Of a DNA stretch of 64,000 nucleotides, positions 51,259-60,210 are shown piece after piece. The notes beneath the pieces are model-generated. The model searched no databases and was not told the DNA's origin. It saw only the letters and a program-made list of their open reading frames with translations. The position numbers were made by a program, and so were the translations under genes. This DNA comes from Leifsonia sp052114085 (lineage in GTDB: Bacteria > Actinomycetota > Actinomycetes > Actinomycetales > Microbacteriaceae). The number at the start of each line of letters is the position of its first letter. Within the stretch, counting starts at the first letter, position 1. The stretch is taken from positions 434,001 through 498,000 of the forward strand of contig NZ_JBFREB010000001.1 in the NCBI RefSeq assembly GCF_052114085.1. The letters run 5' to 3'.

Positions 51259-52542
51259 TCAACCGGCGCTGGCGGTCTGGATGGCGGAGGACATGTCCTT
51301 CAGCGCCTGGTCGACCGTCTTGTCGCCCTTCAGGGCGGCGTAGGCGTTGTCCTGCACGGCCTTGGTGATGGCCGGGTAGAACGGTGACACCGGACGCGGT
51401 ACCGCGTTCGCGATCGACGTCTTCAGGGTCGATAGGTACGGCAGCTGGCTGTTCAGCGCCGCGTCGTCGTACAGCGACGCCACCACCGGGGCGAGCGAGC
51501 CCTGGGTCACGAAGAACTTCTGCGTCTCTTCGCTCTGCAGGAACTTCAGGAACTCGAACGCCGTTGCCTTGTGCTTCGAGTACACGCTGATCGCGGCGTT
51601 GTGACCGCCGAGGCTGGACACGCCCGGCTTGTCTGCCGAGACACCCGGCAGGGGCGCGATCCCGAAGGTGTCCTTCACCGTCGAGGAGCCGTCCGTCTTG
51701 GCCAGGTTGTACACGTACGGCCAGTTGCGCAGGAACATCAGCTTGCCGGCCTCGAACGCCTGCCGGCCCTGCTCCTCCTGGTAGGTGATGGCTTCGGCCG
51801 GGATCTGCCCGTTCTTGAAGCCGTCAACCAGTCGGGTCAGGCCCGCCTTGGCCTCGGGGCTGTCGACGGTGACCTTCTTGCCGTCCTCGCCGACGATGGT
51901 GCCGCCGTTGGTGTTGATCGCCTCTGCGGCGTTCACCGTGAGGCCCTCGTACTGCGCGAACTGACCGGCATAGCAGCCGATGCCCTTCGCCTTGGCGATG
52001 TCGCAGTCCTTGAGCATCTCATCCCACGACTTCGGCGGGGTGGGGACCAGGTCCTTGCGGTAGTACAGGATGCCGCCGTCGGAGGTCTGCGGCGCCGCGT
52101 ACTGCGTGCCGTTGTAGGTGCCCGACTTGACGGTCGGAGCCAGGAGGGACGAATTGTCCATCTTGAACGTACCGGTCAGTGGCTGGAGCCATCCCTTGGC
52201 CGCGAACTCACCTGTCCAGACCACGTCGACATCGACCACGTCGTAGTTGGCGTCCTTGGCCTGGAAGTGCTGCACGAGGTCGTCGTGCTGCTGGTCGGCC
52301 TGGTCGGTCTGCTCTTTGAAGGTGACCTTCTCGTTCGGGTGGGCCTTGTTCCACTTGTCGACCAGAGGGCGGACGACGTTGGAGTTGTCCTTGCCCTGCA
52401 CGTAGGTGATCGGGCCCTTGCTGTCGGTATTGGCGCCAGCGTCGCCGCCGCCGCTTCCCGAGCCGCCACCACCGGTGCATCCAGCCAGTGTCAGACCCAC
52501 CAGGGCCACACCGGCGATCACGGAGAGACGTGCTGCTTTCAT
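51259..52542 (-). CDS. Sugar ABC transporter substrate-binding lipoprotein
   Basis: 427 residues. Lipobox LTLAGC at the end of the signal peptide (MKAARLSVIAGVALVGLTLA), Gly/Ser linker, then a type 1 binding-protein fold with DVVDVDVVWTGEFAAKGWLQ and YAAPQTSDGGILYYRKDLV. Pattern is of trehalose/maltose-binding proteins (ThuE/LpqY type). First gene of the operon, preceded by GAGGAG and a LacI-type operator. No ATPase gene accompanies it, so it must use a shared MsiK/UgpC-type ATPase encoded elsewhere. Confidence 0.94.
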   Translation of the reverse strand: MKAARLSVIAGVALVGLTLAGCTGGGGSGSGGGDAGANTDSKGPITYVQGKDNSNVVRPLVDKWNKAHPNEKVTFKEQTDQADQQHDDLVQHFQAKDANYDVVDVDVVWTGEFAAKGWLQPLTGTFKMDNSSLLAPTVKSGTYNGTQYAAPQTSDGGILYYRKDLVPTPPKSWDEMLKDCDIAKAKGIGCYAGQFAQYEGLTVNAAEAINTNGGTIVGEDGKKVTVDSPEAKAGLTRLVDGFKNGQIPAEAITYQEEQGRQAFEAGKLMFLRNWPYVYNLAKTDGSSTVKDTFGIAPLPGVSADKPGVSSLGGHNAAISVYSKHKATAFEFLKFLQSEETQKFFVTQGSLAPVVASLYDDAALNSQLPYLSTLKTSIANAVPRPVSPFYPAITKAVQDNAYAALKGDKTVDQALKDMSSAIQTASAG

Positions 52543-52618
52543 TTCACTCCTCGTTGAGCTCTTGGTGCGGGCGCAGGTGTGCGCCCGGCCCAAACCGTAC
52601 TCCAGGCCCAGCGCGCTC

Positions 52619-52645
52619 TGCAAGCGTTTACGTCAAGCGCTTGCA
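52619..52645. promoter_or_regulatory. LacI-type operator of the sugar ABC operon
   Basis: TGCAAGCG (52619-52626) and CGCTTGCA (52638-52645) form a perfect inverted repeat with an 11-nt spacer; the second half also holds the palindrome CAAGCGCTTG, the usual LacI-family core. On the minus strand TTGCAG and TACGGT (18-bp spacing) form a promoter overlapping it, so binding would repress the binding-protein gene. Confidence 0.75.
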
Positions 52646-52696
52646 TCACGGTTGCGTCACGCCGGTCTACCCGCGACGGAGGGTTACGCTGAATCC

Positions 52697-54586
52697 ATGA
52701 GCGGGATGCGCGGCATGGCCGCGGCCGGAGGCGGTGGCGGCGGTCGTGGGCGCGTCAGCGGGGGCGATGCGGATGCGCAGCGCGCCATCAACGCGGAGGC
52801 CCCGAAGATTCCGCACCTGTTCCGCCGCATCGTCACCCTGTTCGCCGGGCATCGCGGGGCGATCGCCTTCACGATGGTTCTCGTCCTGGTCGGCGCCGCA
52901 CTGTCGGTCATCCCACCGCTCCTCACCGAGCGCGCGTTCGACGACGGCCTGTTCCCGAAGGGCGGGCCGAACCTGCCGGTCCTCGTCGAGATCGTCGTGT
53001 TCATGCTCATCGTCTACGTGGTCTCCGCCCTCCTCGGTGTGTGGCAGACGTACCTGACCGCCTCGGTCGGCAACAAGGTGATGGGGGCCTTGCGCGTCCG
53101 GTTGTTCTCGCACCTGCAGGCGATGGAGCTCAGCTTCTTCACTCACACGAAGACGGGCATCATCCAGTCGCGTCTGCAGAACGACGTCGGCGGGGTGGCG
53201 AGCGTCCTCACCAACACGATCTCGAGCATCCTCGGCAACACGGTCACCGTCATCGCGGCCCTCGTCGCGATGCTGCTGCTGAACTGGCAGCTCACCATCG
53301 TCGCCGTCGTGCTGATGCCGATCCTCGTCATCGCCCAGCGCCGCGTCGGCCAGGTGCGCGCCCGCATCGCGACGAAGACGCAGGAGTCGCTGTCAGACAT
53401 GACGGCCATCACCCAGGAGACGCTGAGCGTCTCGGGCATCCTGCTGTCCAAGAGCTTCAACCGCCAGGCGACCGAGGTCGGTCGCTACTCCGACGAGAAC
53501 GACAACCAGATCCGGCTGCAGGTCTCGCAGGCCATGAGCGGTCAGTGGTTCTTCGCGATGGTGAACATCTTCCTGTCGTCGATCCCCGCCATCGTCTACC
53601 TGGTGTCCGGCTGGCTGATCGTCGGCGGCGCGACCGACATCTCCGCCGGCACCATCGTCGCCTTCACCACCGTGCAGGCGCGGCTGCTGTTCCCGCTGCT
53701 GGCGCTCATGCGCGTGGCCCTCGATCTGCAGACCTCTGGGGCTCTCTTCGCCCGCATCTTCGAGTACTTGGATCTGAAGCCGGCCATCGCCGACCGGGCG
53801 GATGCGGCGCCGGTCGACCCCGCCCAGGACCTCGGCCGGATCGAGTTCGACCACGTCGTCTTCCGGTATCCCGACGCGCGCGACGGCGAGCGGAACACGC
53901 TGGACAACGTTTCGTTCGTCATCCAGCCGGGCGAGTTCGCTGCCTTCGTGGGCCCGAGCGGTGCCGGAAAGACCACGGTGTCGTACCTGATTCCGCGCTT
54001 CTACGACGCGACCAGCGGCCGCATCCTCTTCGGCGACACCGATGTGCGCGACCTTCAGCAGGACTCCCTCGTCTCCCACATCGGCGTCGTCAGCCAGGAG
54101 ACCTACCTCTTCCACGCGACGATCGCCGAGAACCTGCGTTACGCCCGCCCCGACGCCACCCAGGAGGAGTTGGAGGAGGCGGCGAAACGGGCCAACATCC
54201 ACGGCACGATCGTCGGCTTCCCGGACGGCTACGCGACCGTGGTCGGGGAGCGCGGGTACCGCCTCTCCGGCGGGGAGAAGCAGCGGATCGCGATCGCCCG
54301 GGTGCTTCTCAAGGACCCGGAGGTTCTGGTCCTCGACGAGGCGACGAGTGCTCTCGACACCATTTCGGAGCGGGTGGTGCAACAGGCGCTGGACGCCGCC
54401 TCCAATGGCCGGACCACCATCGCGATCGCCCACCGGCTCTCGACGATCGTCGCCGCCGATGTGATCTTCGTGATCGACCACGGCCAGGTCGTCGAGCGGG
54501 GGTCGCACCGCGAGCTCCTGGAACTCGGGGGCACCTACTCGCGCCTCTACCGGGAGCAGTCCGAGGGCGCACTGCTCGAGGAATAG
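52697..54586 (+). CDS. ABC exporter, fused membrane and ATPase domains
   Basis: 629 residues. Gly-rich lead (GMAAAGGGGGGRGRVSGGD), six membrane helices at about 60-340 with FTHTKTGIIQSRLQNDVGGV in the intracellular loop, then the ATPase: Walker A GPSGAGKTT, signature LSGGEKQRIAIARVLL and Walker B VLVLDEATSALD. MsbA/multidrug type. TACGCT lies 6 nt before the ATG, so the mRNA is probably leaderless. Divergent from the sugar ABC operon but functionally distinct; substrate unknown. Confidence 0.93.
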   Translation: MSGMRGMAAAGGGGGGRGRVSGGDADAQRAINAEAPKIPHLFRRIVTLFAGHRGAIAFTMVLVLVGAALSVIPPLLTERAFDDGLFPKGGPNLPVLVEIVVFMLIVYVVSALLGVWQTYLTASVGNKVMGALRVRLFSHLQAMELSFFTHTKTGIIQSRLQNDVGGVASVLTNTISSILGNTVTVIAALVAMLLLNWQLTIVAVVLMPILVIAQRRVGQVRARIATKTQESLSDMTAITQETLSVSGILLSKSFNRQATEVGRYSDENDNQIRLQVSQAMSGQWFFAMVNIFLSSIPAIVYLVSGWLIVGGATDISAGTIVAFTTVQARLLFPLLALMRVALDLQTSGALFARIFEYLDLKPAIADRADAAPVDPAQDLGRIEFDHVVFRYPDARDGERNTLDNVSFVIQPGEFAAFVGPSGAGKTTVSYLIPRFYDATSGRILFGDTDVRDLQQDSLVSHIGVVSQETYLFHATIAENLRYARPDATQEELEEAAKRANIHGTIVGFPDGYATVVGERGYRLSGGEKQRIAIARVLLKDPEVLVLDEATSALDTISERVVQQALDAASNGRTTIAIAHRLSTIVAADVIFVIDHGQVVERGSHRELLELGGTYSRLYREQSEGALLEE

Positions 54587-54670
54587 CACCCACCCGCTCC
54601 ACCGCGACGACCGCATCGTCTCCCTGTCGACCCTTCTCGCCTGAGCCTTCTCCCGCTCGGGACATCGCAG

Positions 54671-54688
54671 AGTTAGACTGGGCTAACT
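54671..54688 (+). promoter_or_regulatory. Probable MntR operator before mntH
   Basis: AGTTAG-actggg-CTAACT is an inverted repeat like DtxR-family operators (TTAG...CTAA core) and overlaps a -10-like TAGACT at 54674-54679, about 20 nt before the mntH start. The manganese regulator gene lies right after mntH. Confidence 0.6.
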
Positions 54689-54706
54689 TCGGAGTTCGGA
54701 GGCGGG

Positions 54707-55951
54707 ATGAGCGTTGACGCGCGCGAGCGGGTGTCGCGAGCTGCTCCGGCGCGGCTCCTCCTACTCCTCGGGCCGGCGTTCGTCGCAGCCATCGCCTACG
54801 TCGACCCGGGCAATGTCGCCGCCAACCTGACAGCGGGTGCGCGCTACGGCTACCTGCTGGTCTGGGTGCTGGTCGCCGCGAACGCGATCGCCGTGTTCGT
54901 CCAGTACCAGTCGGCGAAGCTCGGCATCGTCACGGGGCACAGCCTCCCCGAGCTGCTCGGCCGTCGGCTCGGCACCGGCGCCCGCCGCGCCTACTGGGCG
55001 CAAGCCGAACTCGTCGCGGCCGCGACCGACATCGCCGAAGTCATCGGCGGGGCCATCGCCCTCAACCTGCTGTTCGGGCTGCCTCTCCCGGTCGGCGGAC
55101 TCATCGTCGGAGTCGTGGCGATCGGCATCCTCGCCATCCAGACGCGGCGCGGCCAGCGCCCGTTCGAGGTGGTCATCGTCGGGCTCCTCGCCGTGATCGC
55201 GGTCGGTTTCCTCGCCGGACTGTTCGTGAGCCCGGTCGACTGGGGGGAGGCCGCCGCGGGGCTCGTCCCGAAGTTCGACGGCGCGCCGACCGTCCTGCTG
55301 GCGGCGAGCATGCTCGGTGCGACGGTGATGCCGCACGCCATCTACCTGCACTCGGCTCTGGCGCGCGACCGTCACGGCGTCACCTCCGACACGGGACGTA
55401 TCCGCACCCTCCTTCGGGCGACCCGGCTGGATGTAGTGCTCGCCCTGGTCATCGCCGGCGCGGTCAACATCGCGATGCTCCTCGTCGCGGCGTCCTCCCT
55501 GCGGGGGGTCCCCGGGACAGACACGATCGAGGGCGCGCATGCGGCGATCTCGAGCGCACTGGGACCGGCCATCGGCGTCGTGTTCGCCATTGGACTCCTC
55601 GCCTCAGGCCTCGCCTCGGCCTCGGTCGGCAGCTACGCCGGCGCGACGATCATGGGCGGCCTCTTGAAGCTTCGCGTGCCCCTGCTCGCCCGTCGGATCG
55701 TCACGCTCGTGCCGGCCGTGGTCATCCTGGCGCTCGGCGTGAACCCCACCTGGGCGCTGGTCCTGTCTCAGGTGTTCCTGAGCCTCGGCATCCCGTTCGC
55801 CATGATCCCGCTGCTGCGACTGACCGGCTCGCGCGCGGTGATGGGGGAGGCGGCGGACCGGCTCTGGGTGCGCATCCTCGGCGCCGCTGTCGCCGGACTC
55901 GTCGTCCTGCTGAATCTCGCGCTGGTGGTGCTCACCGTGGTCAAGGCGTAG
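54707..55951 (+). CDS. mntH: Nramp-type Mn2+/divalent metal:proton symporter
   Basis: 414 residues, about 11 membrane helices. Metal-binding DPGN at residues 33-36 in helix 1 and the helix 6 motif GATVMPHAIYLHSAL with Met-Pro-His are both intact, so it should transport Mn2+ or Fe2+. GGAGG lies upstream of ATG. Convergent with a DtxR/MntR-type regulator gene 13 nt away and probably repressed by it through the palindrome at 54671-54688. Confidence 0.95.
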   Translation: MSVDARERVSRAAPARLLLLLGPAFVAAIAYVDPGNVAANLTAGARYGYLLVWVLVAANAIAVFVQYQSAKLGIVTGHSLPELLGRRLGTGARRAYWAQAELVAAATDIAEVIGGAIALNLLFGLPLPVGGLIVGVVAIGILAIQTRRGQRPFEVVIVGLLAVIAVGFLAGLFVSPVDWGEAAAGLVPKFDGAPTVLLAASMLGATVMPHAIYLHSALARDRHGVTSDTGRIRTLLRATRLDVVLALVIAGAVNIAMLLVAASSLRGVPGTDTIEGAHAAISSALGPAIGVVFAIGLLASGLASASVGSYAGATIMGGLLKLRVPLLARRIVTLVPAVVILALGVNPTWALVLSQVFLSLGIPFAMIPLLRLTGSRAVMGEAADRLWVRILGAAVAGLVVLLNLALVVLTVVKA

Positions 55952-55964
55952 CTGCGGCTCGCGC

Positions 55965-56636
55965 TCACTGTCGCGCAGAGACCCAGACCGCGGCGGCCGC
56001 GGTCGCGCCCAGGACGATCGGGGCGCCGCCGAGGTGCACAGTGATGTCGCCCGCGAAAGCCCGGTGCTCCTCCACCGTGAGCCCGGTGTCGAGGCCGATT
56101 CCGCGGTCGGCGAGGTAGCGCAGCACCGCGGGGTCGGCGTCCGAGATGCGTACGACCCGGAGTGCTGCGCCGGGCTCGGCATCCAGAAGCGGCAGCGCCT
56201 GTGGGCGGCGCGGGGTGCCGTCCGCGGTGGGGATGGGGTCGCCGTGCGGGTCGCGTGCGGGGAAACCCAGTCGGCGGTCCATCCGCTCGACCAGTTCGTC
56301 GGAGACCGCGTGCTCGAGCACCTCCGCCTCGTCGTGCACCTCGTCCCAGCCGTAGGCGAGTTCCTCCACCAGGAAGGTCTCGATCAGGCGGTGCCGGCGA
56401 ACCATGGCGACCGCGTGGCGTCGGCCGACCTCCGTCAGGCCGACACCGCCGTAGCGCTCGTGGACGACGAGGCCCTGTTCGGCGAGGCGCCGGATGCCGT
56501 CCGAGACGGTCGCCGCCCGCACGCCCATCCGCTCGGCCAGCTGCTTCACCGTGACCGGTTCGTCGGACCATTCGGTCGCCGACCAGATGATCTTCAGGTA
56601 GTCCTGCGCGACGGACGACAGGTCGGACACGGGCAT
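55965..56636 (-). CDS. DtxR/MntR-family metalloregulator
   Basis: 223 residues. Winged helix (TVKQLAERMGVRAATVSDGI), dimerisation helices with metal-ligand-type residues (WDEVHDEAEVLEHAVSDELV), the Pro-rich linker DPHGDPIPTADG, and a C-terminal SH3/FeoA-like domain. Length fits the three-domain IdeR/MntR type. Probably represses mntH when manganese is abundant. TAGAAT lies exactly 6 nt before the ATG: leaderless. Confidence 0.92.
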   Translation of the reverse strand: MPVSDLSSVAQDYLKIIWSATEWSDEPVTVKQLAERMGVRAATVSDGIRRLAEQGLVVHERYGGVGLTEVGRRHAVAMVRRHRLIETFLVEELAYGWDEVHDEAEVLEHAVSDELVERMDRRLGFPARDPHGDPIPTADGTPRRPQALPLLDAEPGAALRVVRISDADPAVLRYLADRGIGLDTGLTVEEHRAFAGDITVHLGGAPIVLGATAAAAVWVSARQ

Positions 56637-56661
56637 GCAGCGATTCTAGGGCGGCCGTCGC

Positions 56662-58731
56662 TCACCGCAGTGGCTCGATGGCGCGCTTGAGCCGGCTGCC
56701 GACGATGTCCGCCGCGGAGAGCGAGAAGGTCGCCGTCATGTGATTGGAGTCCGCGAACGCGATGAGGCCGCCGATGACCACATGGCAGGTGGCCGCGTCG
56801 CAGAAGAGGTCGGTGAAATCGACGACCGGGACGGCCATCGTCCGTGCTGCGTCGACCAGCGGATCGGGCGCCGACGCCGGCGACGACGACGCTTCGGCGC
56901 GCGGGAACGCGCACGGATCGTATTCGGTCATGTGCATGGCCACGCACTCGGGCCCTCGGACGGCGCCGAGATGAGGGATGTCGCGGACGGCGACCACAGT
57001 CTTTCCCGCCCGGCGCATCCGCTCCCAGGCCCGCTGGAAGTCGTCAGCGCGCAGCGGCCGCCCGACCCCTTCGCGGGGATTACCCGCCGCGTACCGCTCG
57101 GTGAAATTCGAGAAGACGACGGCGTCGATGCTCGGATCCGAGGCGACCCGGTCGAGTACGGCATCGCCCCATTCGGCGCAATCGCTCGCCGTGGGATCGG
57201 ACGCAGGATCGGCGACGAAGGCGTCGGTCGCGCCCGTGCCCGGACAGTAGGACTTCACGAACGAGAGGATGCGCTGGTGCTCGGCGCGCCCGAACGCGTT
57301 GAGTGCGTCGAGATACTGCGTCATATGGGAGTCGCCGACGAGCGCGATCGTTGTCGTGTAGGACTTCTTGTCACCGGCCTCGCACCGGATGACCTCGGCC
57401 TGATACCGCACCTGCTGGCAGCCACGGTAGGTGGTCGTCGCGGTCAGCTCGTCCTGAGCCTGCGCGGGGTCGGTGAGCGCTGTGATGGCGTGGGGGCGGT
57501 CGCATCCACTCTCCGGCAGCGCCGCCGCAGCGCCGACGCAGGACGTTCGCGCTTTCGCCGCTGCCGAGACAACGCGTGCGGCGGCCGCTTCGGCAGCCGA
57601 TACGCGAGCGTGGACGGCCGCGCAGCCCGCCAGAACGAGCGACGAGCACACGAGGCCCCCGACGATCGAGACCCAGGGCGGCCGCCGGACGAGGTGCCCG
57701 CGCCGAACGGGGTCTTCGACGAGACATTTCGTCAGCCACGCCAACCCGACGGCGATCGCGAGAAGGAGCACTCGGCCCAGGGACGACGGACGCTCGCCCA
57801 GGACGAAAGGCGTGATGATGAGCAGCGGCCAGTGCCAGAGGTAGAGGCTGTACGAGATGCCCCCGAGCCAGCGGATCGGGCGCGCGGAGACGACACGCGT
57901 CGCGCTCCAGCGTACCGTCGGTGCTCCCGCGAGGATGACGGCCGCCGTCGCCGCGACTGGGACGATCGTCACGGCTCCCGGGACGCCGGTATCGGCGCGG
58001 AAGACGGCGACGCAGCAGAGGAGGGCAGCCCATCCAGCCCAGCTGACCACCGCTCGAGATCGATCATCGAGCGTGCGTGCTCGGATGAGCGCCAGCATCC
58101 CGCCCGCGACGAACTCCCATGCTCGCGCCGTGGTCTCGAAGTGGGCGGACGGGGATCCGTTCGCCACCTGCGTGACGGCATAGGTCAGGGAGGCGGCGGC
58201 GATAAGGGCCAGCGCAACGGCTGTCGCCAGTCGCGTTTTGCGGAAGCGCGCTGCCAGGAGGCCCATGGCCACCGGTACGACCAGGTAGAGCTGCTCCTCG
58301 ACCGACAGCGACCAGAAATGCTGCACCGGGGAGGGCGCCCGGTCCTCCGCGCTGTACTCCACGCCCTGGGCGGCGAGCAGCCAATTCTCCGCATACATCG
58401 CCGACGCGCCCACCTGCGCAAGCCAGTCGCGCCAGAGCGTCGAGGGCACCCATGCGATGACCGCTGCGGCGGTGGCCAGCAGAACGAGCAGGGCAGCGGG
58501 CAGCAAGCGGCGCGCTCGCCGAGCCCAGAACGCCAGCAGGGCGATTCGGCCCGTGCTGGATGCTTCCCGCTGCAGGTGACCGACGATGAGGTAGCCGGAG
58601 ATCACGAAGAAGACGTCGACGCCGAGGTACCCACCAGGGATGCGCGACGGCCAGAAGTGGTTCGCGACCACCGCCGCCACCGCGAACGCCCGGAGCGCTT
58701 GGATTTCAGGGCGCAGCCCATCATGTTTCAC
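56662..58731 (-). CDS. OafA-type membrane acyltransferase with SGNH domain
   Basis: 689 residues. N-terminal acyltransferase-3 domain with about 10 helices: EIQALRAFAVAAVVANHFWP, GYLGVDVFFVISGYLI and FWSLSVEEQLYLVVPVAMGL. The C-terminal half is an extracytoplasmic SGNH hydrolase-like domain with IALVGDSHMTQYLDAL and a late SNHMT segment. Together these O-acetylate cell-surface polysaccharides or peptidoglycan. GTG is used as start; there is no clear ribosome-binding site. Ends 26 nt before the metalloregulator gene on the same strand. Confidence 0.9.
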   Translation of the reverse strand: MKHDGLRPEIQALRAFAVAAVVANHFWPSRIPGGYLGVDVFFVISGYLIVGHLQREASSTGRIALLAFWARRARRLLPAALLVLLATAAAVIAWVPSTLWRDWLAQVGASAMYAENWLLAAQGVEYSAEDRAPSPVQHFWSLSVEEQLYLVVPVAMGLLAARFRKTRLATAVALALIAAASLTYAVTQVANGSPSAHFETTARAWEFVAGGMLALIRARTLDDRSRAVVSWAGWAALLCCVAVFRADTGVPGAVTIVPVAATAAVILAGAPTVRWSATRVVSARPIRWLGGISYSLYLWHWPLLIITPFVLGERPSSLGRVLLLAIAVGLAWLTKCLVEDPVRRGHLVRRPPWVSIVGGLVCSSLVLAGCAAVHARVSAAEAAAARVVSAAAKARTSCVGAAAALPESGCDRPHAITALTDPAQAQDELTATTTYRGCQQVRYQAEVIRCEAGDKKSYTTTIALVGDSHMTQYLDALNAFGRAEHQRILSFVKSYCPGTGATDAFVADPASDPTASDCAEWGDAVLDRVASDPSIDAVVFSNFTERYAAGNPREGVGRPLRADDFQRAWERMRRAGKTVVAVRDIPHLGAVRGPECVAMHMTEYDPCAFPRAEASSSPASAPDPLVDAARTMAVPVVDFTDLFCDAATCHVVIGGLIAFADSNHMTATFSLSAADIVGSRLKRAIEPLR

Positions 58732-58825
58732 ATAGGTATAGACGCAACAGTTCGCGGGTCGTGACGGAGCCGTCGACCGCGTCACACACTCCCTTTGTCC
58801 CACCCCCGCTGTTAAGGTGGGTCGG

Positions 58826-60190
58826 GTGAAGTACGCACAGACCATCATCGACTTGGTCGGCGACACCCCGCTCGTGAAGCTCAACAGGCTGACCGACGGG
58901 ATCGCGGCGACGGTGCTCGTCAAACTCGAGTACCTGAACCCCGGAGGTTCGTCGAAGGACCGCATTGCCTCCCGCATCATCGACGCTGCGGAGCAGGACG
59001 GGCTCTTGAAGCCCGGCGGCACCATCGTGGAACCAACGAGCGGCAACACCGGAGTCGGACTCGCCCTGGTCGCGCAGCAGCGCGGTTACCGGTGCGTGTT
59101 CGTGCTCCCCGACAAGGTGGGCGAGGACAAGATCAACGTCCTCACCGCCTACGGAGCGGAGGTGGTGGTGACGCCGACGTCGGTGCCGCCCGACCATCCT
59201 GACTCGTACTACTCGGTGTCCGACCGACTGACCGCCGAGATCCCGGGGGCGTTCAAGCCCAACCAGTACTTCAACCCGAACGGGCCGCGCAGCCACTACG
59301 AGACCACGGGTCCCGAGATCTGGCGCGACACGGACGGACGGATCACGCACCTGGTCGCGGGTGTCGGCACCGGCGGCACGATCACGGGCACCGGTCGCTA
59401 CCTCAAGGAGGTCTCCGAGGGCGGCGTGCGGATCGTCGGCGCAGACCCGGAGGGCTCGGTCTATTCCGGCGGCACCGGCCGCCCGTACCTGGTCGAGGGT
59501 GTCGGCGAGGACTTCTGGCCCGGCGCCTACGATCCCGCCGTCGTCGATGAGGTGATCGCCGTGAGCGACGCCGACGCCTTCCGGATGACCCGGCGGCTCG
59601 CGCGGGAGGAGGGCATCCTCGTCGGCGGCTCCAGCGGCATGGCCGTGGTGGCGGCACTGGAGGTCGCGAAAGACCTCGGCCCCGACGACATTGTGGTGGT
59701 GATCCTCCCCGACGGCGGCCGCGGTTACCTCGCGAAGATCTTCAACGACCGATGGATGCAGTCCTACGGCTTCAGCGATGTGCCCGACGAGTCCACGGTG
59801 CACGACATCGTGAAGACCAAGCGCGGCGACCTGCCGGACCTGGTGCACACGCACCCCAGCGAGACGGTGCGGGACGCGATCCAGACGATGAACACGTACG
59901 GCGTCTCGCAGCTGGTGGTCCTCACCGCCGAGCCGCCGGTCGTGATGGGCGAGGTCGCCGGCGCCCTCGACGAGCGCTCGCTCGTGGACGCGGTGTTCAG
60001 CGGGCACGCCGAGATGAGCGACTCGGTCGGCAAGCACCTCGGCGAGCCGCTGCCCCTCATCGGGACGAACGAGTCCGTGTCGGCCGCCCGTGCGGCGCTC
60101 GCCGCCGCGAGCGCGCTGCTGGTGACCGACGGCGGCAAGCCCGTCGCCGTGCTCACCCGGCAGGACCTCCTCAACTACTTCAGCGACTGA
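58826..60190 (+). CDS. cbs: Cystathionine beta-synthase
   Basis: 454 residues. PLP Lys44 in NPGGSSKDRIASR, the substrate loop TSGNTG at 71-76, and GTGGTITGTGRYL for the phosphate; two CBS motifs occupy the last 120 residues (SETVRDAIQTMNTYGVSQLV and ALLVTDGGKPVAVLTRQDLL). Condenses serine and homocysteine to cystathionine. GTG at 58826 is chosen over one at 58817 because TAAGGT ends 7 nt before it. The transsulfuration partner follows after 20 nt. Confidence 0.95.
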   Translation: MKYAQTIIDLVGDTPLVKLNRLTDGIAATVLVKLEYLNPGGSSKDRIASRIIDAAEQDGLLKPGGTIVEPTSGNTGVGLALVAQQRGYRCVFVLPDKVGEDKINVLTAYGAEVVVTPTSVPPDHPDSYYSVSDRLTAEIPGAFKPNQYFNPNGPRSHYETTGPEIWRDTDGRITHLVAGVGTGGTITGTGRYLKEVSEGGVRIVGADPEGSVYSGGTGRPYLVEGVGEDFWPGAYDPAVVDEVIAVSDADAFRMTRRLAREEGILVGGSSGMAVVAALEVAKDLGPDDIVVVILPDGGRGYLAKIFNDRWMQSYGFSDVPDESTVHDIVKTKRGDLPDLVHTHPSETVRDAIQTMNTYGVSQLVVLTAEPPVVMGEVAGALDERSLVDAVFSGHAEMSDSVGKHLGEPLPLIGTNESVSAARAALAAASALLVTDGGKPVAVLTRQDLLNYFSD

Positions 60191-60210
60191 CCCACACGAA
60201 AGAACGACAC

